This document shows positions 1 through 7,589 of a stretch of 37,946 bases of DNA, one piece after another. The stretch's first letter is position 1. Each line of letters starts with the position of its first letter. Position numbers and translations under genes: made by a program. The stretch is from an uncultured Candidatus Peregrinibacteria bacterium. Lineage in GTDB: Bacteria > Patescibacteriota > Gracilibacteria > Peribacterales > Peribacteraceae. The DNA is taken from NCBI GenBank assembly GCA_937863435.1, contig CALMES010000094.1, positions 1-37,946 of the forward strand, read 5' to 3'. The notes beneath the pieces were generated by a model. The model was not told where the DNA came from. It made no database searches and worked only from the letters and a program-made list of their open reading frames with translations.

Positions 1-843
1 GAGAAAGTACTGCGTGACGCTCTGATAGACATCGCACAAAAGGCAGACGTGAACCCTGCAAACATCAGCATGTCCTCTTCGGCCCGGGAGTGCGGATTTT
101 TCATTCCAACCCGCAACGGCAGCACACGGGAACCAGGTCCGCTGACAATCGATATCAAGGCGCGCAATGATGCCATTACACTTATAGACATGCATCTGCA
201 AAAGAATACGACTCTGACGGAGAGACAGCGTCGCACATTGGTACGCCTGAGGGCACGCCTGGAAAGCATCCTCCACACAAACAGCATTGCGGCTTTAGAC
301 GATGCCATGGGGAAAGCCATCCATCGTCAGAAGACGGACTACCGGCCATTGCGCCTCCTGGGCGCTGTGAGCGGGACACTCTTAACCGCGGTAGGCCTGG
401 GCGTGTTCTTCCGGACCGGAAAATTGCCGTGGCCGACGCTCCTGTGGGGGCTGGTTGCCGCCGGCTCTGCGTACCCGGACCTGTTTAAAAGCCCGTCATT
501 CCAGACACTCAAAAAATACCAGTTTCTGGCTGACAATCAGACACAGACTTTCCTGGACAATCACAACATCAATAGCTCTCATGGCGCAAGCAGAGTGCAG
601 GAATTGTTCGATCTGACACCGACAACAAAAAGCACTCTGCATGCGCTGGCAAAAAGAGGGGTCATTCATGAGAATAACTTACAAGAAGCCGGCGTCGACG
701 GGTCTCTGCTGGCCTTCATAATGAGCTTGCCCACATCCAATGCACGCGCTGACTTCATTCGCATCTTCGGATCGATCAACGATAAAGACACGCAAGCAAA
801 GACAATTGACTATATCAAACATCGCCGGGATCCAGTCGTGTAG
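1..843 (+). CDS. Hypothetical membrane protein, 5' end outside window
   Basis: The reading frame is open from base 1, so the true start is probably upstream; the first in-window start candidate is GTG at 49. The product has a charged N-terminal part rich in Arg, Lys and Thr, then a hydrophobic stretch (about residues 103-150 counted from the GTG) that can form two membrane segments around a short Pro-Trp loop. A soluble C-terminal domain of about 110 residues with predicted helices follows. No family is recognised. It converges on infB with only 11 bases between the two stop codons. It is called coding because the frame is long and has an ordinary composition. The function is unknown. Confidence 0.65.
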   Translation, partial: EKVLRDALIDIAQKADVNPANISMSSSARECGFFIPTRNGSTREPGPLTIDIKARNDAITLIDMHLQKNTTLTERQRRTLVRLRARLESILHTNSIAALDDAMGKAIHRQKTDYRPLRLLGAVSGTLLTAVGLGVFFRTGKLPWPTLLWGLVAAGSAYPDLFKSPSFQTLKKYQFLADNQTQTFLDNHNINSSHGASRVQELFDLTPTTKSTLHALAKRGVIHENNLQEAGVDGSLLAFIMSLPTSNARADFIRIFGSINDKDTQAKTIDYIKHRRDPVV

Positions 844-854
844 CGGTTTGGAAA

Positions 855-3104
855 CTATGCAACAGTCTTGTTGTACTCTTTGGTGAATGTTTCGAGAATA
901 TCGCCGAGTTCGATCGGAGCGCTTGTCTGCACCCGCATACCACACTCACTCCCCTCTTTGGCTTCCTTGATTTCCTTGTCGACATTCTTCAGGGAAGTGA
1001 TGCGGCCTGTACCGATCTGCTCACCATTGCGCATCAAGCGGAAGGGAAAGCGCTTCAGGTAGCCGTCTGTCACCTTGCCACCGATAATCTGCTCGCTCTT
1101 TTTGGTGAGAAATACGCCGCGTACTTCCAGATGACCCGTAACTTTCTCCTCTTCCACCGGCTCAATAAGTCCCTGGAGCAACAGCTCCATGTCTTCGAGC
1201 AAGCGATAGATAATATCGTACTGCTTGACCTTCACACCCTCGCGATCGGCGGTTTTCATGACCGTAGAAGCCGCACCGACATTGAATCCGACAACAATTC
1301 CCTGAGAGGCTGATGCCATCATGACATCACTTTCGGAAATGGCGCCAATGGCACTGTGGATAATTTTCGGCTGAACAAGTGTGGTCGTCAATTTGCGCAA
1401 CGCCTCGGAAATGGATTCGAGTGAGCCCTGGGCGTCGGCCTTCAGAACAAGTTTGAGCTGTGTAAGCTTGCCTTCCGTCAAGCGGGAGACAAGATCCGCA
1501 AAGCCGTGTTTGGCTTCATGGGCTTTGGAAAGATGGTACGCCTCCAGAAATGCGGTCAGCTCCTTCTCTGTCTTGAAGACCTGCAGAATATCGCCGACAC
1601 GAGGCGTTGTATCAAGGCCGGCCATAAGGACCGGACCGGATGGCGGCACATCGGCAATACGCGTACCTGCAGCATCCATCAGTACCTTTACTTTGCCATT
1701 CGAACTGCCGGAAGCGATCAGATCACCGATATGCAGAGTGCCGGTGTTGACAATAAGGCTGACAAGCGGACCATGCGATTTATCCAGATGGCTTTCAATA
1801 ACGGTTGCAATAGCCGGACGGTTCGGATTGGCTTTCAGTTCTTCCAGTTCGGCAACCAGCAATACTGTTTCCAGCAGCTCCTGAATACCGGCCTTCGTCA
1901 CAGCACTGCACGGTACCATCGGAACAGTTCCTCCCCAACCTTCCGCCTGCAACCCATGGCCGGCCAACTCACCTTTGACACGCTCGATATCGGCATTCGG
2001 CTTATCGATTTTATTGATAGCGACGATAATCGGTACGCCGGCGTCCTTGGCATGGTTGATTGCTTCAATCGTTGTCGGCTTTACTCCTTCCTCGGCAGAC
2101 ACCACAAGAATGGCGATATCAGTCACCTGCGCACCGCGAGCGCGCATGGCGGTAAACGCCTCATGACCCGGCGTATCCAGGAACGTGACCAGCTTGTCAC
2201 CATGCCGCACCTGATAGGCACCAATATGCTGCGTAATGCCACCAGCCTCCTTGGCTACCACATTGGTGGAGCGAATGGCATCCAAAATAGCCGTCTTTCC
2301 GTGGTCAACGTGACCCATTACCGTCACAATCGGCGGACGCGGCTTGAGTGTCTCCGGCTCGTCTTTGATCAGCGTTGCCAGGTCGTTTTTAATGAGCGCT
2401 TCCACCGAGACGTTCGCGACCTCCTTCTGTACTGTCACACCAAGTTCGGACGCAACAATTGCCGCTGTATCAAAATCAATCTGCTGATTGATATTGGCCA
2501 GAATGCCGTTTTTCATCAGCGACTGGATCACTTTTGGCACCTGCACACCGGTCTTTTCGGCAAACTCCTTCACGGAGATCTGCTCCGGCAATGTGACTGT
2601 CCCCTGCTTCTGCTTGATTTGCTGCTGATGGGTGGAGGCCGGCGCTTTCTTTTCCAGTTTCTGGAATATCTTGTTTTCTGCGCGGCGCTGATCGATTTCC
2701 GCCTTGGTCAGCTTCTTTTCACGAGTCATAACCTGCTGCTGTCGCGCAATGGCAGCCTGCGATACGCCCTCGAGCGACAGCTTGCGCAGCACGTTGAGAT
2801 TCTCAACCTGCTTGGGGGAAATAGCCTGGGGCGCATCGGAATCAATGTCCTGTTTTTTCTGCGCTGGATCCGCGCCGTCTTCTTCTTTGTCTTTGGAATC
2901 GGTGCTGCCATCTGAACCGGCCATGAGCGCGTCGAAATCAATTTTCAGACCTTTTTTGTTGGCAATAAAGCGGATAATGCCAATGGCAAGATTCTGCGGA
3001 ACCTCGCGATCGGTCGGCTTGATGCCGAAATCGACCTTCATGAGTTCGAGTCGCAGTTCTTGTCCTGTCATGCCTAAGATCTTCGCTACCTGAACGAGGC
3101 GCAT
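855..3104 (-). CDS. infB: Translation initiation factor IF-2
   Basis: GTPase that places initiator tRNA on the 30S subunit and promotes subunit joining. From the ATG at 3104 the protein is 749 residues: an IF2_N domain at about 1-52, an acidic and Lys/Gln-rich linker, a second IF2_N-like domain at about 175-228, and the G domain starting with GHVDHGKT at 264-271, then DTPGHEAF and NKID. The C-terminal domains II-IV follow. The frame stays open for 56 further codons upstream, but these encode Ser-rich low-complexity sequence across the intergenic repeat, so the start was placed at MRLVQVAKILGM, the usual IF2_N beginning. No Shine-Dalgarno sequence precedes it. It lies downstream of the DHH phosphoesterase on the same strand; infB and nrnA neighbour each other in many bacteria. 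Confidence 0.97.
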   Translation of the reverse strand: MRLVQVAKILGMTGQELRLELMKVDFGIKPTDREVPQNLAIGIIRFIANKKGLKIDFDALMAGSDGSTDSKDKEEDGADPAQKKQDIDSDAPQAISPKQVENLNVLRKLSLEGVSQAAIARQQQVMTREKKLTKAEIDQRRAENKIFQKLEKKAPASTHQQQIKQKQGTVTLPEQISVKEFAEKTGVQVPKVIQSLMKNGILANINQQIDFDTAAIVASELGVTVQKEVANVSVEALIKNDLATLIKDEPETLKPRPPIVTVMGHVDHGKTAILDAIRSTNVVAKEAGGITQHIGAYQVRHGDKLVTFLDTPGHEAFTAMRARGAQVTDIAILVVSAEEGVKPTTIEAINHAKDAGVPIIVAINKIDKPNADIERVKGELAGHGLQAEGWGGTVPMVPCSAVTKAGIQELLETVLLVAELEELKANPNRPAIATVIESHLDKSHGPLVSLIVNTGTLHIGDLIASGSSNGKVKVLMDAAGTRIADVPPSGPVLMAGLDTTPRVGDILQVFKTEKELTAFLEAYHLSKAHEAKHGFADLVSRLTEGKLTQLKLVLKADAQGSLESISEALRKLTTTLVQPKIIHSAIGAISESDVMMASASQGIVVGFNVGAASTVMKTADREGVKVKQYDIIYRLLEDMELLLQGLIEPVEEEKVTGHLEVRGVFLTKKSEQIIGGKVTDGYLKRFPFRLMRNGEQIGTGRITSLKNVDKEIKEAKEGSECGMRVQTSAPIELGDILETFTKEYNKTVA

Positions 3105-3173
3105 AGAGTACGTAAAAAAACGAGCGCGATTAGAATAGCACAGAGAATGAGAAAGGAAAATCGGAAAGCGTAA

Positions 3174-3323
3174 CGAAACAGAGGAACCAGAAGAACCAGA
3201 CGATGCAGACGAGTTTTTCAACTTATAAATAGCACCTCTCAAGCTCGTATCAAAATCATGTAATACAAGCAAATATCCGAATCCTCTGGTTCTTCTGTTT
3301 CGTCTGCATCCTCTGGTTCCTCT
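3174..3323. repeat. Pair of 9-bp-period minisatellite arms, inverted (family A)
   Basis: Two arms face each other between the DHH gene and infB. The arm at 3280-3323 reads as successive 9-mers of the form ATCCTCTGG, TTCTTCTGT, TTCGTCTGC, ATCCTCTGG, TTCCTCTAA. The arm at 3174-3213 is the same kind of array on the other strand. The right arm runs into the stop codon of the DHH gene at 3322. The arms could pair imperfectly as a large hairpin. The same family recurs at 27221-27369 and 33218-33258. Confidence 0.75.
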
Positions 3324-4710
3324 AACTCAACGTCTGCACAATATCCGTCCCACCCGTATTTTCGGTTGGCGACATGGAACCGAGCACATCAGTTGAACCG
3401 GTTTTTGGTTCTGCTGGGGGCTGAATAGGAGAAGTTGTTTTTACTTCTGGCACGGAAGTTTTTGGTGCTGGCGCAGGCGCTTGAGTCGCAGGCGGAGCAT
3501 TTACTTTGGGAATATCGCCACCGGTTGGATGCAGCGGCGCATTGGATTCGTCACGCTGGCGCTGCATTTCCTCCTTCAATTTCTGCACACACTCAATCAC
3601 CTGCAGCTGGAAATTGTTATAGCCCTTTACTTTGAGACCGGCGGCGCGGCTGTGTCCCCCGCCGCCATACGTACGAGCGGCAGCCTTGCTGACATCGATT
3701 GCCGGCGACGAGCGTAAACTGGCTTTCAGTCCCCCACCCTCCACTTCGGTAAACAGCACGTGCACATCGGCATCCGGAATAGTGGAGATGAGCTCGTCGA
3801 GAATGCCGGCAGTTTCCTTGCTGCTAGCCCCCATTTCATCCAAGTCTTCTTTACTGACCGACGACCAGACGATGCGTGCATCAGGATCCATCTGGATACG
3901 ATTCAGTGCACGGCCCCAGATTTTGAGCGTCGTGAGTGGCTTCGTCTTGTAGACATGCTGAATGATTTCCTGCTGACGGGCACCGAGATCCAGAAGTTCG
4001 GCCGCGACTTCCAGCGACCGTGGTGTGGTGTTCGGGTTCTGGAAACTGCGCGTATCGGTGATGAGTCCTGTAAGAAGCAGTGTCGCCATATCGGGCGTGA
4101 GTAAGTTTTTCCACTGTGCATTGTTGCTAAACCAGTTGTACAGCACTTCGGTTGCCGAGGCACAGGTAGGATCTATCAGACGCAATTGTCCGTAGCCAGT
4201 ATTACTGATGTGGTGATCGACGTTCAAAATAGGCGTTTCCGAAAACAGATCCACATGCTGCTGATAGATCGAGCCAAGCAGTGCCATATCGGCTGTATCG
4301 ACGACGACAATGAGATCGTATGCACTGCCGGTATCCAGAATAGTAACGTTCTGTTTCTTAAAGCGGCCTTTCTTGGGTACAACGATGATATTCACCTTGT
4401 TGTCTTCGACGGTATAGCGCAGCTTATCGACCTCCACTCCACTACTTGTATCCAGCGTGATAATAAAGTTCTGCCCTTCCTCTATTTCGGTTGAGAGGTT
4501 CTCGAAGCCTGGCATAAACTGGAGCGACTCCGGCGGTGTATCCGGACAAATAACCGTACAATCTTTGCCGAGCGCCTTAAACAGTTGATAGCACGCCAAC
4601 GCACTACTGATACCATCCGGATCCACATTGGCATGCGGGATGATAAGAAGCCTTTCGTGGCTTTCTATAGCGTGTGTTGCGGCCTGTATGTCAGCGAGTG
4701 AGAGGGGCAT
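3322..4710 (-). CDS. DHH/DHHA1 phosphoesterase (NrnA-like), Pro-rich tail
   Basis: Predicted cytoplasmic Mn-dependent phosphoesterase of the bifunctional oligoribonuclease/pAp-phosphatase type, which finishes degradation of short RNA or cyclic-dinucleotide products. Visible motifs: HANVDPDG at 26-33 (motif I), DTADM at 138-142, the name-giving DHH in NVDHHISNTGYG at 163-174, and the DHHA1 substrate loop GGGGHSRAAG at 349-358. After about residue 385 comes a tail of roughly 75 residues rich in Pro, Ala and Thr that is not part of the family core. An insertion around 105-120 (KKGRFKKQ) is also present. The start at 4710 is supported by a promoter 28-55 bp upstream. It lies upstream of infB on the same strand. 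Confidence 0.9.
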   Translation of the reverse strand: MPLSLADIQAATHAIESHERLLIIPHANVDPDGISSALACYQLFKALGKDCTVICPDTPPESLQFMPGFENLSTEIEEGQNFIITLDTSSGVEVDKLRYTVEDNKVNIIVVPKKGRFKKQNVTILDTGSAYDLIVVVDTADMALLGSIYQQHVDLFSETPILNVDHHISNTGYGQLRLIDPTCASATEVLYNWFSNNAQWKNLLTPDMATLLLTGLITDTRSFQNPNTTPRSLEVAAELLDLGARQQEIIQHVYKTKPLTTLKIWGRALNRIQMDPDARIVWSSVSKEDLDEMGASSKETAGILDELISTIPDADVHVLFTEVEGGGLKASLRSSPAIDVSKAAARTYGGGGHSRAAGLKVKGYNNFQLQVIECVQKLKEEMQRQRDESNAPLHPTGGDIPKVNAPPATQAPAPAPKTSVPEVKTTSPIQPPAEPKTGSTDVLGSMSPTENTGGTDIVQTLS

Positions 4711-4737
4711 TGCTTAATTTCTTTAATGTTTCATAAT

Positions 4738-4765
4738 ATTATATCATACTTTATCAGAAAATCAA
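4738..4765 (-). promoter_or_regulatory. Predicted promoter of the DHH phosphoesterase gene
   Basis: On the minus strand the -35 box TTGATT (4760-4765) and a perfect -10 box TATAAT (4738-4743) are 16 bp apart. The start codon follows at 4710, giving a leader of about 20 nt without a Shine-Dalgarno sequence. The surrounding DNA is very AT-rich. Confidence 0.6.
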
Positions 4766-4904
4766 ATACTAATATTGTCAAGTATGCCTTAAAAAGGGGT
4801 TAGTATAAGACTGGAAGCCGAAAGAAAGCTAGGGGAAAACTGCTTCTTGTAAGACCTCCACGCAAGAATCGTTGTACCTGTATATCCTTTCTCCCTCTTA
4901 TTAT

Positions 4905-5138
4905 ATGAAGCAAATGACCTGTAAGCAGATTGGCGGCGTGTGCGACGCTGTTTTTAGCGGAGAAAACTCCGGAGAGATAGCAAAAGCGGCATCTGATCAT
5001 ATCTTAGAAAAAGCAAAGACAGATCCTGCTCATGAAAAAGCCAGTAAAGAAATGGAGGCGATTTATAACGACAAAAAACGCCACGCAGAGTGGGAAAAGG
5101 AATTCAAAGCCAAGTGGGATGCTGCGCCAACAGTATAA
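4905..5138 (+). CDS. Small DUF1059-like protein
   Basis: A 77-residue protein. Its N-terminus (MKQMTCKQIGGVCDAVF) has two cysteines at positions 6 and 13 and resembles DUF1059-type small proteins, whose function is unknown. The rest is charged and helical, with repeated Lys, Glu and Trp in the last 25 residues. The ATG at 4905 was chosen over an upstream in-frame start because the conserved-looking Cys motif begins there. No ribosome binding site is seen; the upstream 20 nt are pyrimidine-rich. It is the only plus-strand gene between infB and the phosphoribosyltransferase at 13 kb, with a hairpin (5164-5193) downstream. Confidence 0.6.
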   Translation: MKQMTCKQIGGVCDAVFSGENSGEIAKAASDHILEKAKTDPAHEKASKEMEAIYNDKKRHAEWEKEFKAKWDAAPTV

Positions 5139-5163
5139 AATCAATCTGAATCCGTTGGCCGTG

Positions 5164-5193
5164 CCACGTGGCCGCTTTGGCGGCTTTACGTGG
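5164..5193. terminator. GC-rich nested hairpin after the DUF1059-like gene
   Basis: CCACGT (5164-5169) pairs with ACGTGG (5188-5193), enclosing GCCGC (5171-5175) and GCGGC (5180-5184). There is no T-run, so its role as a terminator is uncertain. Its right arm overlaps the first bases of the tRNA-Pro 3'-end copy at 5191. Confidence 0.4.
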
Positions 5194-5208
5194 TCGGGGT
5201 GCAGGGAC
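5191..5208 (-). repeat. 18-bp direct repeat: copy of the tRNA-Pro 3' end
   Basis: TGGTCGGGGTGCAGGGAC at 5191-5208 is identical to 5544-5561, the CCA end, acceptor 3' strand and part of the T arm of tRNA-Pro. The two copies lie 353 bp apart and bracket the GIY-YIG gene. This is the layout left when an element inserts into a tRNA 3' end and restores the gene. Confidence 0.8.
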
Positions 5209-5213
5209 CCTTC

Positions 5214-5231
5214 GCAAAATTATCATTTTGC
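5214..5231. repeat. Hairpin at left inner end of the tRNA-Pro element
   Basis: GCAAAAT (5214-5220), loop TATC, ATTTTGC (5225-5231). It lies 5 bases inside the left tRNA-end repeat and directly touches the stop codon of the GIY-YIG gene (5232), so it could also terminate that gene. A partner hairpin lies at the other end (5521-5540). Confidence 0.6.
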
Positions 5232-5480
5232 TCAGGACAAGCTCGATTGCCATAAGGCTTCTTTCTTTGACCTTTTCCAACCCTTGATTTCCCGCTCTCT
5301 TTTGGCAGCTGCTACTCGATCAGATTGGAGTTCAGACCAAAGTAACTGTTTCATTGGATATTTCTTTGTGTGGTTACAAGCAATCCGATTTTGATGTTCA
5401 AAAATCCTTCTCTGCAGATTATTTGTGTGACCAACGTAATACGATCCATTTGCCAACTCTAGAATATAAACATGAAACAT
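5232..5480 (-). CDS. Small GIY-YIG nuclease (URI-type)
   Basis: An 82-residue single-domain GIY-YIG protein. The motif is read as VYILE (4-8) then YYVGHTNNLQRR (14-25) with the conserved Arg, and a C-terminal REREIKGWKR helix that supplies the expected Glu and Lys/Arg residues. Length and layout match the small stand-alone URI/YhbQ-like group; the substrate is unknown. The frame continues upstream into the tRNA-Pro gene, but that part is tRNA antisense sequence, so the ATG at 5480 was chosen. The gene sits exactly between two copies of the tRNA-Pro 3' end. This suggests it belongs to, or mobilised, a mini-element inserted in the tRNA gene. That role is inference. Confidence 0.85.
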   Translation of the reverse strand: MFHVYILELANGSYYVGHTNNLQRRIFEHQNRIACNHTKKYPMKQLLWSELQSDRVAAAKREREIKGWKRSKKEALWQSSLS

Positions 5481-5520
5481 ACACACTATGCTGCATAACA
5501 GGCCAGATGGCTTGCCATGA

Positions 5521-5540
5521 GAAAATGCTTTTGCATTTTC
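5521..5540. repeat. Hairpin at right inner end of the tRNA-Pro element
   Basis: GAAAATGC (5521-5528), loop TTTT, GCATTTTC (5533-5540): a perfect 8-bp stem, 3 bases from the CCA end of tRNA-Pro. It mirrors the hairpin at 5214-5231. It could act on the 3' end of the tRNA transcript, but no T-run follows on the minus strand. Confidence 0.55.
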
Positions 5541-5543
5541 GAA

Positions 5544-5619
5544 TGGTCGGGGTGCAGGGACTCGAACCCTGGGTCTCAAGACCCCCAGCCTTGCGCTTTA
5601 CCAACTAAGCTACACCCCG
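5544..5619 (-). tRNA. tRNA-Pro (anticodon GGG)
   Basis: A 76-nt cloverleaf on the minus strand: acceptor CGGGGTG pairing with CACCCCG, discriminator A, encoded CCA. The D stem is GCTT/AAGC, the anticodon loop is CTGGGGG (anticodon GGG) on a 5-bp stem, and the T arm is CAGGG TTCGAGT CCCTG. The 3' end is duplicated at 5191-5208. Confidence 0.95.
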
Positions 5620-5677
5620 ATTGCGTGCATCATACTGGAAATTTTTAGGGCGGCCTATGTAATTCCAAAATCGAGAA

Positions 5678-5696
5678 CCGGGACGCGACGTCCCGG
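5678..5696. repeat. CCGGGACG hairpin (copy 1 of 2)
   Basis: CCGGGACG, loop CGA, CGTCCCGG: an 8-bp GC-rich stem between tRNA-Pro and the methyltransferase gene. A second copy at 15958-15976 has a paired base change in the stem, and both share the flanking bases AA and C. No T-run is attached. Confidence 0.6.
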
Positions 5697-5709
5697 CTGC
5701 AGGAAATAA

Positions 5710-5731
5710 TGATCGCAACGAAAAACGATCA
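5710..5731 (-). terminator. Possible terminator of the methyltransferase gene
   Basis: On the minus strand, TGATCG and CGATCA pair across a 10-nt loop and are followed by TTATTT. It lies 11 bases past the stop codon at 5742. Confidence 0.4.
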
Positions 5732-5741
5732 ACGAATAAAC

Positions 5742-6281
5742 CTAGTCTTTGATATACAACACCGCCTCTCCATCCTCTTTGGTCGGCTTAATACCTTTCA
5801 TCTTGAAGCTGTGGGAAATAACACGCGTGCCTGGCTTGAGTGTCGGCCACACCTCTTTTTCGAACCGCTGCATGAGCGAGATGAGCAGGAAGCAGAAGAT
5901 AACATCGGCGTCGCGGTAATCCTGTTTCCAGAAGTTGCGGAAATAGATGTGCGAGCGGGGAATGAAGAAACTGATAATCTTGGTATACACAAACAGCGGA
6001 AGAGACAGCTCGTAACCAGTTGCATTGGCACCTTTACGGGCAGCAGCAAAGATAAAGCGGCCATCACCGGAACCTAAGTCGTAGACCTTTTCCCCTTTCT
6101 TGATATCGGCGAGAGCCAGCATACGCTTCATGATCTTTCCAAAGGTGGGAAAGTACTGCACGCCGGTCATCAGTGCGTAGAGCCCGGGCAACACGAGCAA
6201 AAAACACACAAACACCCACCAGCCGTAATGAATGCCAACCGGCAGGGCGAGGAGGATGAGCAGTACGGGTATTTCGATCAT
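5742..6281 (-). CDS. Membrane-anchored SAM methyltransferase, FAM173-like
   Basis: A 179-residue protein with two N-terminal hydrophobic segments (about 4-20 and 22-40), then a class I methyltransferase core. The SAM-binding motif I is VYDLGSGDGRFIFAAA (about 66-81), followed by GYELSL as the acidic end of strand 2 and a C-terminal TLKPGTRVISHSF strand. The order of membrane anchor, DLGSGDGR, YEL and a Trp-Lys segment matches the FAM173/ATPSCKMT type of protein lysine methyltransferases. The substrate here is unknown. It lies 59 bp downstream of purT on the same strand. Confidence 0.75.
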   Translation of the reverse strand: MIEIPVLLILLALPVGIHYGWWVFVCFLLVLPGLYALMTGVQYFPTFGKIMKRMLALADIKKGEKVYDLGSGDGRFIFAAARKGANATGYELSLPLFVYTKIISFFIPRSHIYFRNFWKQDYRDADVIFCFLLISLMQRFEKEVWPTLKPGTRVISHSFKMKGIKPTKEDGEAVLYIKD

Positions 6282-6340
6282 TTTATGAAGGCAGGAAAGG
6301 CAGAAAGGTTTTTGCCTGATTTTATATGAGGCACCCTGTG

Positions 6341-7519
6341 TTACTCTGTGACAATCGTAATCATATCCGCAATCTCCTTCACCTTTTTACGGAGAGAATC
6401 AATGTTTCCCGTCTGCGGGTTATCGTAGGCAACAGCTACTCCCATACGGCGATGGATGCGGGTAGATGGCTTTCCGAAAATACGAATGTCGCTACGAGGA
6501 ACGGCAGCTGCCTTTTCTAAGCCGATGTAATCTTTGATGACCGGGCTTTCTTTGGTTGCAAGAATGACAGCACTCGCCGCCATGCGTTCGAGAGTGATCT
6601 CTGGAATCGGCAGTCCGAGGACAGCGCGGGCATGCAGTTCGAATTCCGAAAAATTCTGACTGCCGGCAAGCGTGACCATACCGGTATCGTGCGGGCGTGG
6701 CGATAATTCGGAGAAATAGACACCGTCGGTATGCGAGATAAAAAATTCAACTCCCCAGATACCGCTGCCGGAAAGAGCTTTGGTAGCGGCTGAAGCCATC
6801 CTTTTTGCCTCCTCGAGATGCTCAGGCTTCATGGCAATCGGTTGCCAGCTTTCCATATAGTCCCCTCTCTCCTGCCTATGACCGATGGGCGGGCAAAACA
6901 GCGTGATACCGTTTTGCTGCGTGACGGTGAGAAGCGTGATTTCGTAATCGAAATTGATGAACTGTTCGACAATGACTTCCTGCAGGGCGCCGCGACCTTT
7001 GGTAATGGCATTTTCAAAACACGTTGCGACATCGGCCGCGGTTTTGATGACTGATTGGCCTTTGCCAGAGGATGACATGAGTGGCTTGATGACGCACGGA
7101 TAGCCCATGCTGTCGGCTGCGGCCTTACACTCCTCGAGCGTTTTGGCATACGCAAACTTGGCTGTTTTAAGTCCCAGTTCGGTTGCGGCAAGATCGCGAA
7201 TCGCTTTGCGGTTCATCGTGAAATTCGCGGCACGTGCCGATGGCACCACGTGTATCCCCTGCTTCTCGTAGTCGTACAAACGCTCGGTACGAATTGCTTC
7301 GATTTCGGGAACGATAATATCCGGCTTGTGTTTGGCAACAATACGATCGAGCTCGCTGCCATCGAGCATGTTGATGACTTCGCAGTCGTCAGCCACCTGA
7401 TGTGCGGGTGCGCCAACGTAGGAGTCGACTGCAATCACTGTTTGACCAAATCTCTTCACAGCAATGGTGAACTCTTTTCCAAGTTCACCAGAACCAAGGA
7501 GGAGGATTTTCTTTAACAA
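6341..7519 (-). CDS. purT: Formate-dependent GAR transformylase (PurT)
   Basis: ATP-grasp enzyme that formylates GAR with formate and ATP in purine synthesis. The 392-residue product matches the family along its length: [13 protein letters not shown] at the N-terminus, [18 protein letters not shown], the ATP-grasp segment [33 protein letters not shown], and the metal and substrate motif [16 protein letters not shown]. There is no ATG near the expected N-terminus; TTG at 7519 gives the right length, and the further upstream frame runs into the 38-bp palindrome and enolase. No other purine gene is in the window. Many Patescibacteria lack most of purine synthesis, so its role may be partial or salvage-like. 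The neighbour upstream is enolase. Confidence 0.92.
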   Translation of the reverse strand: MLKKILLLGSGELGKEFTIAVKRFGQTVIAVDSYVGAPAHQVADDCEVINMLDGSELDRIVAKHKPDIIVPEIEAIRTERLYDYEKQGIHVVPSARAANFTMNRKAIRDLAATELGLKTAKFAYAKTLEECKAAADSMGYPCVIKPLMSSSGKGQSVIKTAADVATCFENAITKGRGALQEVIVEQFINFDYEITLLTVTQQNGITLFCPPIGHRQERGDYMESWQPIAMKPEHLEEAKRMASAATKALSGSGIWGVEFFISHTDGVYFSELSPRPHDTGMVTLAGSQNFSEFELHARAVLGLPIPEITLERMAASAVILATKESPVIKDYIGLEKAAAVPRSDIRIFGKPSTRIHRRMGVAVAYDNPQTGNIDSLRKKVKEIADMITIVTE

Positions 7520-7539
7520 GGCAGGAAAAAAGATGAAAA

Positions 7540-7577
7540 ATTTGGTAGCCGGCGGTTTAAACCGCCGGCTACCAAAT
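7540..7577. terminator. 38-bp perfect palindrome between eno and purT
   Basis: A perfectly symmetric sequence centred on GGTTTAAACC with arms containing AGCCGGCGG / CCGCCGGCT and ATTTGGT / ACCAAAT ends. It lies 12 bp beyond the enolase stop and 20 bp before the purT start. As RNA it would form an uninterrupted 17-18 bp stem. It probably ends or attenuates the enolase transcript, or protects the 3' end. Confidence 0.65.
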
Positions 7578-7589
7578 GAATAAATCAAA

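Noticed and set aside
1506..2915. 469-codon plus-strand ORF opposite infB
   Set aside because: It is the antisense of a clear IF-2 gene and has no family features; it is open only because of the base composition of infB.
3105..3272. N-terminal extension of IF-2 by 56 codons
   Set aside because: It translates the intergenic minisatellite into low-complexity Ser-rich sequence; the conserved IF2_N domain starts at 3104.
5354..5608. Plus-strand ORF across the tRNA-Pro gene
   Set aside because: Its C-terminal part (GVQGLEPWVSRPP) is the usual false translation of tRNA antisense sequence.
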